Made by a program: the position numbers and the translations under genes. Below are positions 22,016-31,533 of a stretch of DNA of 34,843 nucleotides, piece by piece (the first letter of the stretch is position 1; each line of letters begins with the position of its first letter). Below the pieces are notes generated by a model. That model worked only from the letters and a program-made list of their open reading frames with translations. It had not been told where the DNA came from and made no database searches. Source of the stretch: Sphingobium sp. CCH11-B1 (lineage in GTDB: Bacteria; Pseudomonadota; Alphaproteobacteria; Sphingomonadales; Sphingomonadaceae). The stretch spans positions 1 to 34,843 of the forward strand of contig NZ_LSJY01000071.1 of the NCBI RefSeq assembly GCF_001556865.1, in the 5' to 3' direction.

Positions 22016-24199
22016 TCAGGCGAACATTTCCGGCACGATCGGCAGGGTCCGGATGCGTTTGCCGGTCGCTGCGTGTAGTGCGTTGACCAGCGCCGGAATG
22101 ACCGGTGGCAGGGCAGGTTCGCCCATTCCGGTGGGCGGATAGTCGGTCTTCACGAACTCGACGATGATCCGCGGCGTGTCGCTGATGCGCTGCAAGGGAT
22201 GCGTATCGAAATTGGCCTGCTCGACCGCCCCCGCGACCTGCGTGATCTTCTGCCCCGCCAGTGCCTGACCCAGGCCCTCGATGACCGACCCCTGCGCCTG
22301 ATGCAGCGCGTTCATGGGATTGATGATCTGGCTTCCGACATCGCCGGCGACCCACACGGTCGCAACCTTCGGCATGCCGTCGACCAGCGTCACCTCCAGC
22401 ACCTCGGCGAAATAGCCCATATGGCTATGGTAGAAGGCAAAACCCTTGCCATGTCCCTTGGGAAGCCGGCCACGGTCGGCCCAGCCGCTCATCGCCAGCA
22501 CCTTTTCGATCACGCCCTTGGCCCGGCCGGTCAGGAAGGGTGGCGCATTGGGGCCGCGCGGCAGCGCGCGCGGCTGGGCGAGCAGTTCCAGCATGAGCGT
22601 CGGCAGGTCCTTCCCCGCCGCTTCCGCCACTTCATCAAGGAAGGCCTGGGTCACGAACGCAAGCGCATTGGAACCGGGAGCACGCAGCCAGCCGGTCGGC
22701 ATGTTGGTGGCGAGAAAACTCTGTTCAAGCAACACCGTGTCGATGAGGCCGGCGGGCAGTTCGTGCGCCGGCATGTCAGCCGATCGCACCGGCTTGCCGT
22801 CCTTGCCGAACGTCACGAAATGATCGTGGAAGGCCGTGAGCTTACCGCTCCTGTCCAGCGCAGCGCGGAAACCATGCCAGCCTGCCGGACGATAGAAATC
22901 CCGCTGGACATCCTGCTGCCGGCTGTAGAGCAGCTTTACCGGCACACCCGGCAATTGCGCCGCGATGGCGGCCGCCTGCACCATATAGTCGTTCATCAGC
23001 CGCCGGCCGAACCCGCCGCCGATCCGCGTGAAGTTGATGCGGATATTGTCCGGGGCCAGGTTCAGCGCCTTGGCCACAAGTCCGCGCCCGCTTTCCGGAT
23101 TTTGCGTCGGCGCCCAGATCTCGATCGCTCCGTCCTTGAACAGGGCAGTGCAGTTTTGCGGCTCCAGCGTGGCATGCGCCAGGAAAGGATAGTCATAATG
23201 CGCGCTGACCGTCCTGGCCGCCGTCGCGAACGTCGCTTCCACATCGCCGCTGCGCAGGATGTCGCCATCCGCCTTGCCCTTCAGCCGCTCGGCGGCCTGT
23301 GTCGCATAGGCTTCCGTGGAAAAGCCGCCGACAGCGCTCATGTCCCAATCGATTTTCAGCGCATCGCGCGCCCGATTGGCGCTCCACCAGCTTTTCGACA
23401 GGATGGCGACGCCATCGAACAAGGATTCCGGCGTGCCGTCACCCTTGATCGTCAGCACATGGGCGACACCGGGCATCCGGCGCACCGCGTCCAGATTGGC
23501 GGACTTCAACGTGCCGCCAAAGGCCGGGCAGGTTTCCAGCACGGCGTACAGCATTCCGGGCAGTTTGAAGTCGATCCCGAACAGCGGCTTGCCCGCGACG
23601 ATCGCGGGGGTATCCACTCCGCCGATGGATTGGCCGATGATGCGGAAATCCTTCGGATCCTTCAGCGTCAACGTCGCGGGGTCCGGCGCCGGCTGCCTGG
23701 CGGCGGTGGCGGCCAGCGATGCGTAGGTCACGCTGCGGCCGGACGCCGGGTCGATCACCTTGCCGCCGCGCGTCACCAGGGAGGCGGGATTGACGCCCCA
23801 GCCTTGGGCGGCCGCGGACACCAGCATCGCGCGGGCGGCGGCACCGGCGGTGCGGGTGGGCAGCCATTCGCGCGGCGTGGTGCGGCTGCCGCCCGCACTT
23901 TGCCCGCCAAATATCTTCTGATCGGCATGGGTCTGCTCGATCGTCACCTGCGCCCAATCGACATCCAGTTCTTCGGCGATCAGCATCGGGAGCATCGTTT
24001 TGGCGCCCTGGCCGATCTCGGCATTTTTCGCGCCTATGACGACCCGGTTGTCAGGGAGTATCCGAACGAACGCGGTCACGACCTGCGCCGCGGTTTCCGC
24101 AGCATCCGCCAGCGGAATGCTAAGATCGAACAGCAATCCGCCTCCCGCCAGCAGCGAGGCGCTGAGGAACTTTCGGCGCGACAGGTCGGGCGCGTTCAT
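22016..24199 (-). CDS. Molybdopterin-binding subunit of an isoquinoline oxidoreductase / aldehyde dehydrogenase type enzyme
   Basis: This is a 727-residue large subunit of the xanthine oxidase family (IorB/AorB-like). A Tat signal ([19 protein letters not shown], residues 8-26) shows periplasmic export, then come the molybdenum cofactor domains. A C-terminal [18 protein letters not shown] segment holds the conserved catalytic glutamate. Such two-subunit enzymes hydroxylate N-heterocycles or oxidise aldehydes to carboxylic acids and pass electrons to a cytochrome c or membrane acceptor. ATG 24199 overlaps the stop of the [2Fe-2S] gene (ATGA). Lying just before qhnA on the same strand, it could oxidise the aldehydes made by the amine dehydrogenases; substrate is inferred from context only. 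No separate FAD subunit is present. Confidence 0.88.
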   Translation of the reverse strand: MNAPDLSRRKFLSASLLAGGGLLFDLSIPLADAAETAAQVVTAFVRILPDNRVVIGAKNAEIGQGAKTMLPMLIAEELDVDWAQVTIEQTHADQKIFGGQSAGGSRTTPREWLPTRTAGAAARAMLVSAAAQGWGVNPASLVTRGGKVIDPASGRSVTYASLAATAARQPAPDPATLTLKDPKDFRIIGQSIGGVDTPAIVAGKPLFGIDFKLPGMLYAVLETCPAFGGTLKSANLDAVRRMPGVAHVLTIKGDGTPESLFDGVAILSKSWWSANRARDALKIDWDMSAVGGFSTEAYATQAAERLKGKADGDILRSGDVEATFATAARTVSAHYDYPFLAHATLEPQNCTALFKDGAIEIWAPTQNPESGRGLVAKALNLAPDNIRINFTRIGGGFGRRLMNDYMVQAAAIAAQLPGVPVKLLYSRQQDVQRDFYRPAGWHGFRAALDRSGKLTAFHDHFVTFGKDGKPVRSADMPAHELPAGLIDTVLLEQSFLATNMPTGWLRAPGSNALAFVTQAFLDEVAEAAGKDLPTLMLELLAQPRALPRGPNAPPFLTGRAKGVIEKVLAMSGWADRGRLPKGHGKGFAFYHSHMGYFAEVLEVTLVDGMPKVATVWVAGDVGSQIINPMNALHQAQGSVIEGLGQALAGQKITQVAGAVEQANFDTHPLQRISDTPRIIVEFVKTDYPPTGMGEPALPPVIPALVNALHAATGKRIRTLPIVPEMFA

Positions 24200-24663
24200 G
24201 CCTTGGCTCCCGCCCTGGCCGCATCCTTGATCGCATCGCGGATACGGACATAGGTCGAGCAGCGGCACAGATTGCCCGTCATCGCGGCATCGATATCGTC
24301 ATCGGTCGGTTGGGGATTGCTTGCCAGCAGCGCAGTCGCGCTCATGATCTGCCCCGCCTGGCAATAGCCGCATTGCGGTACGTCCAGCTTTACCCAGCTT
24401 GCGGAAATCCGTTTTCCGGCATCGCTCTGCGCCACAGCCTCGATCGTGGTGATGGCCATGCCCTGCGCTTCGCCAATCGGCGTCTGGCAGGCGCGTGCCG
24501 GATTACCGTCAAGATGAACCGTGCAGGCACCGCATAGCCCGGCGCCACAGCCGAACTTGGTCCCGACCATGTCGAGATCCTCGCGCAGCGCCCACAAAAG
24601 GGGCTTGGCAGGATCAGCCTCCACCGTCCGCACCCGCCCGTTGACTTTGAGGTTGATCGCCAT
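24196..24663 (-). CDS. [2Fe-2S] subunit of the molybdenum oxidoreductase
   Basis: This is a 155-residue small subunit with two [2Fe-2S] clusters: a plant-ferredoxin-type motif [21 protein letters not shown] (cysteines spaced C-x4-C-x2-C) and a C-terminal pair CGYC and CRC in the helical domain. It transfers electrons from the molybdenum cofactor of the partner encoded at 22016-24199. ATG 24663 is the family-typical start ([10 protein letters not shown]); the longer open frame adds residues with no signal. It has no Tat signal and is probably co-exported with the large subunit. Confidence 0.9.
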   Translation of the reverse strand: MAINLKVNGRVRTVEADPAKPLLWALREDLDMVGTKFGCGAGLCGACTVHLDGNPARACQTPIGEAQGMAITTIEAVAQSDAGKRISASWVKLDVPQCGYCQAGQIMSATALLASNPQPTDDDIDAAMTGNLCRCSTYVRIRDAIKDAARAGAKA

Positions 24664-24856
24664 TGCCGTCCCCGCTTTGCAGCACCCAGGCAATGGGTTG
24701 ACAAAATGACAGCCGTTGTCCAGCCGTTTTATATGCGGCTTGCGCACATGCGCCGCCGAGCGGCTCCCATACATCGATAATCGAGCTGACCCGTCCAACC
24801 GCTCCTAAGCGAAGAGGTGAAGAAGGTGCTATCGATGTCGCGTTCATGGGATAGCG

Positions 24857-24896
24857 ATGTCGGAGAGAAAATCTCGAGGGAAAGTCCCTCCGACAT
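24857..24896. terminator. Hairpin downstream of the autotransporter gene
   Basis: ATGTCGGAG (24857-24865) and CTCCGACAT (24888-24896) form a 9-bp stem, with a smaller GGG/CCC stem inside the 22-base loop. It lies 34 bases after the autotransporter stop and before the [2Fe-2S] gene on the same strand. A T-tract is absent, so it is a possible rather than a clear terminator. Confidence 0.4.
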
Positions 24897-24929
24897 GCGA
24901 GGTGGTTTTTGGCTGCGCGCTTCGATGTC

Positions 24930-27900
24930 TTAGAAGGCGAACTTCATCCCGATATTGGCCGATGCCCGCCGATCATCCTCACTATAGGTCTGGGCGGCGT
25001 TGGCGAACAGGGAGAGGGTGGAACTGACCCGCATCTCTGCGCCGCCGCTGACGCTGCCGACCAGTCCGCCACGGCGCGCGCCAAGCGAGAGCAGGTTCAG
25101 GTTCGAGCCTGCAAAGCCTCCCAGCGCCTCAACGCCGCGGCCCTTCAGCTGATATTGGACACCCAGCCGCACGAACGGACGGAATGACGCGTCCGACGCC
25201 CGGCTGCGGCCAAAGGCGATGCCGCCATCGGCGAACAGGGCATCATGCTCGTCCTTCGCAACGTCGAGCGCCCAGACGGTGCCATTGTCTTCGCGCACGC
25301 CTGTGCGGGTCGTCGCGACATAGGTCAGGCCGATGTCCGGCTGTGCCGCCCAATCGCTGCCCAGCACCGCTTCATAGGAGAAGGACAGATCGCCCACCCA
25401 GTTTTTGAGGCGGTAGCGGCCATGCGCCTTGCCGCCATCGGGCGTCAGGCGATCGGTATCGGCATCGAGCTGGTGGTAGGCCAGCGTCGCGTCGAACCGC
25501 AGCGCACCCGTCGCATAGCTGCCCGCAACGCCGACGAACCAGCCATCGGCGTCGGTTTGCGATCCCAACTGGCGCAGCGTCTGACGCGAGTCCAGATAGC
25601 CGCCAAAGCCCGCGATCGACCAACGATCCGTGCCGATGCCCAGACCGCCCAGCAGGCCATAGCTGCGCGAACGGCTTGCCGACAGACCGGCCCCGTCGTC
25701 GGCCGCGATCCGACCGAGGCCACCCAGATACTGGCCGATGCTGAATGCGCGCGGCGCGTCGTCGCCCGACAGCCGGGCAATGCTGCGCGTGGCATTGGCG
25801 ATCGTCAGGCCATTTTCCACACCCATCTGGGTCGCAGAGGCATAAGGTTCAGCAGTCAGGCGCGCGAATGCCGCGCTGTTCGATGCACCCGATGCACTCG
25901 CCAGTACCGGCAGCGCGTCGATCAGGCCATCGCCGGCCGTACCTGCACCGATCACCCCGTTGGTATAATCGATGGCGCGCTGTAGCTGCGGCGTGAAGCT
26001 GCCACTGTTGAGGAACTGGCCGAGCAGGCGGATGCGCTTGTCATCCTGAACGATGAAACCGAACAGGCTGTCGGACTTCACGATGCTGGTATAGCTGCCC
26101 GATATACCGCCATTGGCGATGATGAGGTCCAGCGTAGTGCCGGGCCTTATCTGCTGATCGGCGGTCAGGACGAGGCCAGCGCCCTGCGCGATCGTCAGCG
26201 TGCCGGAAATCAGCAACTGATCGGACAGAGTCGGGCTGATCTCCATCAGCGTGGTCGATCCGCCCGCCAGCGCGACATTGCCGGTCACGGTCATCGTGCC
26301 GGGCGATGCGCCTGGGCTGAGCGTCCCTGCGACATTGATATTGCCGATCACATGGCCAGCGGACCCGAACGTCGCCCCCTGGCGCACCCAAATGCTGTCC
26401 GCGCGGATGGTGGAGCCGGCAAGCCCCACCAGACGTCCGCCGTCCAGGTCGATCGTGTCGAAGCCGAAGTTGCCCGAATAGCTGACATTGCCGGTGCCGA
26501 TCTGGGAGAAGCGCTCGAAATTGACGAACTGGTCGGCATTCACCGCGCCGCCGCCGGTGGCATCGACGATGAAGCTGTCAGTGCCAGCGCCGCCATCAAC
26601 CGTGCCTTGTACGATCGCGCTCGCCAATTGGGTGAAACTGTCGTCGCCGTCGCGCAGATAGACATCGCCGATGATCGTGCCGCGATTGACGATCACATCG
26701 TCGCCAAAGCCCAGGTCAATCGATCCGACAATCGTGCCGCTGTTGGTAACGCGGTCCGCCGCAACGCCGACCGTCTGGATCGCCCCGGCCAGATAGGGAT
26801 TGCCGCGCCAGAGGGCGAATTGGTCGGCATCGCCGAGGGTCGTTCCCGCGCCGCCCCTGATCGTACCGGCATTGTCGAGCGTCAACGCCGCACCGGTCGC
26901 CACGACAGCGGTGGACAGGTCGCCCGTTGCCTCGATCATGCCGCCTGCCGCGTTGGACAGGGTCAAACTCGTTTCGTCATTGCCAGTGAGGGCGATAGCG
27001 GCTGACGGCGTCGTATAGATAAAATCGGCGGCTCCCCAATAGGAATAGGTTTCGGTCACCCCATCCCCATTGGCGCGGATCGTACCGCTGTTGGCAATAT
27101 GGGCAGCATCGCTCGTGTTATACCGGTTCAGCCAAAGGCCGACCGCAGCGCTTGCCCCGCCATCCGCTTCGATCAAGCCGCTGTTGTTCAGCGAATAATT
27201 TCCACTGCTTATCCCGGTATAGCGATCGTTGATAATTGCGAAGGCGTTGCCGGTATCAGCGCGGATCGTTCCATTATTATTCGCCACCACATTGCCAGAA
27301 TTTTCTCCGGCAAAGGTCGCGACGATGTTCATGTTTCCATCGACGAGGCCGCTATTCGTTATTTCGATGCTGCCTGCCACATCATTGGCGAAGGCAGCGT
27401 TCACTGTCATATGGCCCACAATCCGCCCATCATTGCGAAGGTTGACGGCGGAAATACCCTCGCCAAACAGATTGACCGCACCAAAGGCGGAGCCGGTGAT
27501 CGTGCCGCTATTGGCGAAGTTGAGATCGCCCTGATAACCATATTGACTGACCGCTGCCATGCTAGTGGCACCGCCGATACCGATGCTCCCCTGATTTTCA
27601 AAAGAGGTGGTCGTGCCGGCAAAACCGCCGTTCACTGTGCCGCGATTGACAAAGGACGCCAATTTTCTGGGAAGATAGGCGGCAAAAGCTTCGGAAGAGT
27701 AATAGGGAATGCCCGTCGACACGGTCCCGTCGAGCATAGCTAAGTTGACGATCGTTCCTTCCCCGCCGACAAACAGCGTATCAGCTGACGTTGCCGACGC
27801 ATTGATCGATATGGTTGCCCCTGCCTGTGCCAACAGATAATCGCGCTCGAACCCGATGTCGGGACGGCCGCCCAGCATGACTGTGGCGTCCTGCGTAAAG

Positions 27901-30900
27901 ACGCGACCGAACATGTCCTGGCCGGCACCGCCATCGATCGTACCGGTCACACCAAGATCGTCGCTGATCTGCAGGAACATATCGTTCCCACTGCCAAAAC
28001 GCAGATCGCCTTCGATCGTACCACCATCGGCAATGTAGAGGCCTGAAGCGCCATAATAATCGACGCCGAATTGGACATCGCCTTTGATGGTGCCGGCATT
28101 GCGGATTTGACCATTGCCCAGAGCAATAGCTGCACCAATACCACCACCCTGGATAACGCCATCGGCCTCATTGCGGATCGAAACGAGATTATAAGAGCCG
28201 GTGATCGCTGCGCCGTTAGCGCTACGGATCAGGCCATTGTTCGTCAGATCAGCGCCGGAGACGAGATAATTATATACGACAGCCGCCCCGCCCATATCGA
28301 TCGTGCCGTTGTTGATGAGCACATTGGCGTTGACGACACCTCGCGACGTCCCGTCGCCATTGGCAGCCTCCCGGATGATGCCGCCATTGATCACCTTCGC
28401 GTAGTCGTAAGACGAATAGACACCGCCACTGAAGGCATCGGCATGACTGACTTCGATGACGCCGCTGTTGATCAGGGTGCCGCCACCAGCCACAGCCGTC
28501 AGCCGGTAATATTGACCGCCCGTCGCGCGCACCGTTCCGGCGTTTTCAAAGCTGTTACCTGTGCCGAGGGCAATAAGGGGCGCGCCAAAAGCATAGGGGT
28601 CGGCGATCGTCTTGGACAAGGTGCCGTGACTCACCAGCGTAATGGCATTGGCCAGCGTTTGCCCCTCCGCATCGGTGAGGTAGGAGGCGACATTCATGCG
28701 GATCAGCGGATCAGAAAGGCCGCCGTTCATATCCGCCGTCAGATCGACGCTGCCCTGACCGGCGAAGACCAGCGTGTCGGCCGCTGTGGCCGATCCAGTG
28801 AGGTTCAGCGTGCTACCGGGAGCCAGATCATAGCCCTTGCGCGAGAATATGCCGACCTTGCCGACGTTCGTCGCGATCGTTCCGTCAATGACATAACGAA
28901 GATTTTCGCTACCGTTGCCGGTGACCACGCCGCTGATTCCAGAAAACAGGCCAGGGCCTTCATTCACGAAACTGGTCACCAGCGTGTCATTGCCACTGCC
29001 CAGGTTCAAGTTGCCGTTCAATATGCCACCCGCACGCGCGATAAATACATTACCGGACATCGTGCCGGCGTAGCCGCTGCCGAAATCGACATTTCCTTGG
29101 ATCAGGCCCGCGTTGGAAATCAACGAACCGCCTGAGCCGGGATAAAGGGAAGACTGACGGACAGCCGCCGTGCCGCCCTGTACGACGCCACCAGCTTCGT
29201 TGTAGAGAATAGCGCCATAGCCGAATTCCAGCGCCGCCCCGTCCGACGTGATGGTCCCGCTGTTGACCAGGGTGGAATAATAGAGACGAGCGCCAATGCT
29301 ATGCCCCTCTATCAGTCCGCTATTGGATGAGCGACCCTGATAAGCGTTGCTCAGATCTGCGCCCACACCGTTCGTGGACTTGATCGTCCCACTATTGGCG
29401 AGGGCTATCGTTGTGCTGACTGCCGTCCCATCGGCGATAATGGAACCGCTGTTCGCAAGCTCATAGCCTCTGGTGAAGCGAACGGCGTTGCCACCGGTCG
29501 CGGTGATCGTTCCCGCGTTGCTGAAATAGGCTTCATTGCCCAGGTCCACCGCAAACTGGCCGGGATTGTCGAGGCGGGCCCGGATGTCGCCTTCATTACG
29601 AACAGTCAGGCCGCCTGACGCATTATTGTCGCTGACCAATGCCTGTCCGTCAGTGTCGATCAAGCCCTGATTGGTGAAGCGGTCTTCCGGATTGTAGAAT
29701 GAAGGGTCTCCTCCGCCGACCGCGATAGTGTTGTTCGAGGTGAAGGCCGAACCCAGGGTCAGGGTTGAACTCCTGCCGACCCACAGGGCAATCTGCTCGA
29801 AACTTGCGGGCAACGCAGTTCCTGCATTGAGGGTCGTGTCCGCATCGAACAGATAACGCAGTGTATCCACACCACCGCCAGCATCCAGTCGACCGGTGAT
29901 GGTGCCGATGCCGGCACTATCAGCGATGAACACGTCATTGCCATCACCAAGCAATAGATCGCCGTCAATCACCCCCGCCCGATTGTCGATGATGCTGCCG
30001 CTATATGGATTGCTAGTGGTGGACACGACATTGCCGGTGATGGTGCCGCTGTTGGTCAGTAGGATACGGCCACCGGTTTCAATCGCGTTGCCCGCGCTTT
30101 CGATGCGGCCAGCATTGTTGATCGACAGATAGGCTGGCGCGGTTATAGCCGCGCTCGACGCGCTGCGAATGATCCCGGTTGCACCATTATCTAGGTAGAA
30201 GATGGTATTGCCGGCAATTGCGGCGCCCGAACCCAGATTTTCAATCGTGCCGGTATTTTCGACATAATTGCCCGGATTGAAGTTTCTATACTGGAGAATG
30301 GTAGCCGCGGCTCCGCTTGAACGAATGGTGCCGCCGTTTGCAATTGTGCCTTGGCCATAGTAAGAATAAGCGGCAGGTAAATCGCTGATTGCGCTATCCG
30401 CGCCGCCGTCAATTAGCCCTTCATTGTTGAGCGAACCGACCTGACCTGAAATAGCACCAATAACGCCAGTCGCCCTGTTTCGAATCCAATCGAAGCGACC
30501 GCTTGCCGAGTCATTGCCGCGCAGGGCGATACCGCTGGTCCCGCTTATTGTCCCGCTATTGTCGATCGTAACCCACGCCCAACCGCTAGAATATTCCCCG
30601 ATCGGATTTACTTCAACGCCCACATCGCCTTGAATCGCACCACCCTGTTCGACGACAATCGCGCTTTGCGTCCGAAGGCCGTAAGAGTAATCGGGAGAAC
30701 CCGGCTGACTGGAAGCAACCATAATTCCGGCAGCGGTGCCTGATACTGTCCCACGCACGATGATCGTGGACGTGGCAGCCTCGTAACTGTCCGTTCCGGC
30801 CGGCGGCATAACCATGATGCCACCACGCCCAGGCCCGGAAACCACGGCACCGGCATCGACCACGATCTGTGCCTTGTCGACGGCCACAACCAGACCATTG

Positions 30901-31058
30901 GTTTCAGTGCCGCTGCAAGTTGTGATACTGTCCGCCACGGCCGGAGACGGGATGCATTGCGCCCATGCGGGGAAGGCTGAAGCGGTTGCCAGGGCGGCTA
31001 CGCTCGTGCCAAGCGCCAAGGTCCAGCGACGCGCCGATATCATAGTCCCGCCGATCAT
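24930..31058 (-). CDS. Large autotransporter with beta-helix passenger (type Va secretion)
   Basis: This is a 2042-residue cell-surface protein. The signal peptide (about residues 1-33, FPAWA) is followed by two closely spaced cysteines (C35, C48), the only cysteines seen. A very long passenger follows, dominated by NSGTI-type strands (NSGTI, NAGTI, NNGTI, NSGLI) expected to form a right-handed beta-helix. Larger modules with GDGNDVF/GSGNDTL/GSGNDMF/DGDDSF and GGGVDTL/GGAGQDMF signatures recur near residues 370, 688, 1022 and 1470. GTLSPGASPGTMTVTGN (1578-1594) is an autotransporter-associated strand repeat. The C-terminal beta-barrel runs from about 1760 to the terminal MKFAF. ATG 31058 follows GGGGGG. 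The role may be adhesion or surface coat; no catalytic domain is seen. Confidence 0.92.
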   Translation of the reverse strand: MIGGTMISARRWTLALGTSVAALATASAFPAWAQCIPSPAVADSITTCSGTETNGLVVAVDKAQIVVDAGAVVSGPGRGGIMVMPPAGTDSYEAATSTIIVRGTVSGTAAGIMVASSQPGSPDYSYGLRTQSAIVVEQGGAIQGDVGVEVNPIGEYSSGWAWVTIDNSGTISGTSGIALRGNDSASGRFDWIRNRATGVIGAISGQVGSLNNEGLIDGGADSAISDLPAAYSYYGQGTIANGGTIRSSGAAATILQYRNFNPGNYVENTGTIENLGSGAAIAGNTIFYLDNGATGIIRSASSAAITAPAYLSINNAGRIESAGNAIETGGRILLTNSGTITGNVVSTTSNPYSGSIIDNRAGVIDGDLLLGDGNDVFIADSAGIGTITGRLDAGGGVDTLRYLFDADTTLNAGTALPASFEQIALWVGRSSTLTLGSAFTSNNTIAVGGGDPSFYNPEDRFTNQGLIDTDGQALVSDNNASGGLTVRNEGDIRARLDNPGQFAVDLGNEAYFSNAGTITATGGNAVRFTRGYELANSGSIIADGTAVSTTIALANSGTIKSTNGVGADLSNAYQGRSSNSGLIEGHSIGARLYYSTLVNSGTITSDGAALEFGYGAILYNEAGGVVQGGTAAVRQSSLYPGSGGSLISNAGLIQGNVDFGSGYAGTMSGNVFIARAGGILNGNLNLGSGNDTLVTSFVNEGPGLFSGISGVVTGNGSENLRYVIDGTIATNVGKVGIFSRKGYDLAPGSTLNLTGSATAADTLVFAGQGSVDLTADMNGGLSDPLIRMNVASYLTDAEGQTLANAITLVSHGTLSKTIADPYAFGAPLIALGTGNSFENAGTVRATGGQYYRLTAVAGGGTLINSGVIEVSHADAFSGGVYSSYDYAKVINGGIIREAANGDGTSRGVVNANVLINNGTIDMGGAAVVYNYLVSGADLTNNGLIRSANGAAITGSYNLVSIRNEADGVIQGGGIGAAIALGNGQIRNAGTIKGDVQFGVDYYGASGLYIADGGTIEGDLRFGSGNDMFLQISDDLGVTGTIDGGAGQDMFGRVFTQDATVMLGGRPDIGFERDYLLAQAGATISINASATSADTLFVGGEGTIVNLAMLDGTVSTGIPYYSSEAFAAYLPRKLASFVNRGTVNGGFAGTTTSFENQGSIGIGGATSMAAVSQYGYQGDLNFANSGTITGSAFGAVNLFGEGISAVNLRNDGRIVGHMTVNAAFANDVAGSIEITNSGLVDGNMNIVATFAGENSGNVVANNNGTIRADTGNAFAIINDRYTGISSGNYSLNNSGLIEADGGASAAVGLWLNRYNTSDAAHIANSGTIRANGDGVTETYSYWGAADFIYTTPSAAIALTGNDETSLTLSNAAGGMIEATGDLSTAVVATGAALTLDNAGTIRGGAGTTLGDADQFALWRGNPYLAGAIQTVGVAADRVTNSGTIVGSIDLGFGDDVIVNRGTIIGDVYLRDGDDSFTQLASAIVQGTVDGGAGTDSFIVDATGGGAVNADQFVNFERFSQIGTGNVSYSGNFGFDTIDLDGGRLVGLAGSTIRADSIWVRQGATFGSAGHVIGNINVAGTLSPGASPGTMTVTGNVALAGGSTTLMEISPTLSDQLLISGTLTIAQGAGLVLTADQQIRPGTTLDLIIANGGISGSYTSIVKSDSLFGFIVQDDKRIRLLGQFLNSGSFTPQLQRAIDYTNGVIGAGTAGDGLIDALPVLASASGASNSAAFARLTAEPYASATQMGVENGLTIANATRSIARLSGDDAPRAFSIGQYLGGLGRIAADDGAGLSASRSRSYGLLGGLGIGTDRWSIAGFGGYLDSRQTLRQLGSQTDADGWFVGVAGSYATGALRFDATLAYHQLDADTDRLTPDGGKAHGRYRLKNWVGDLSFSYEAVLGSDWAAQPDIGLTYVATTRTGVREDNGTVWALDVAKDEHDALFADGGIAFGRSRASDASFRPFVRLGVQYQLKGRGVEALGGFAGSNLNLLSLGARRGGLVGSVSGGAEMRVSSTLSLFANAAQTYSEDDRRASANIGMKFAF

Positions 31059-31533
31059 TAAAAACCCCCCGAATGCAACGCCGGTGCAGCGTCAAAATTT
31101 CAATTATTACCGTGACATGGCGTGCCATCCCGTTCTTGTCGAGACGTAAAAAATTGGAGGTGAATGGAAATTTGTGATGACGATATTCATCACGGGGATC
31201 GGCGTCGCAACAACAGAATGCTCAAAATCGGCCGAGATTTTCGTTCGCTTGCCAAGACAGTGCGGTTCCACCTTGCCCATTGGGCTTCCATCAGGACGAA
31301 GCGTTCCATCCGAAGCGTGAATCACGTCTCCCGCCAAATCCCCATAGGCCGTAGCCATCGCCGCAAGGCACAAATTTCACGAATGTGAATCAAATTCCAG
31401 CGCTAAGCGGCATTTCGATCTCCTTGATCTCGATCAAATCATATCGAGGCCCGATCAAGCAGCTTCAGATAAAGCAATGAGGCCGACGCGATAATTGCTT
31501 TGAACATTGGCTGTATTGAAACGGAATAATGTC
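31059..31533. other. Divergent intergenic region, autotransporter / monooxygenase
   Basis: This 475-base stretch separates divergently transcribed genes. It is clearly poorer in GC than the amine island and has short open frames on both strands that match no family I know. The interpretable element is the FNR-type box at 31424-31437. A GATAAA (31467-31472) after it could be part of a -10 region for the monooxygenase gene. No RNA gene was recognised. Confidence 0.5.
31424..31437. promoter_or_regulatory. Perfect FNR/FixK-type box upstream of the monooxygenase
   Basis: TTGAT-CTCG-ATCAA matches the FNR/FixK/Anr consensus TTGAT-N4-ATCAA exactly. It is centred about 103 bases before the monooxygenase ATG and about 370 bases before the autotransporter start. 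A CRP/FNR-family regulator probably controls the monooxygenase gene in response to oxygen or redox state. Confidence 0.55.

Noticed and set aside
22199..24253. 684-residue + strand open frame opposite the molybdopterin subunit
   Set aside because: The - strand product has a Tat signal and family motifs; the + strand translation is Arg/His-rich low-information sequence typical of a shadow frame.
24680..24735. TTGACA and GACAA/TTGTC repeats upstream of the [2Fe-2S] gene as a promoter or operator
   Set aside because: The TTGACA is on the wrong strand for the gene and the arms are short and unevenly spaced, so no call was made.
24930..31058. Possible CRISPR-like or tandem DNA repeat because of the many NSGTI motifs
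   Set aside because: The repetition is at the protein level with diverged codons and irregular spacing; no identical DNA repeats with spacers are seen.
31164..31388. Short open frames on both strands in the autotransporter/monooxygenase gap
   Set aside because: No ribosome binding site, no family and composition typical of noncoding sequence; kept only as intergenic.
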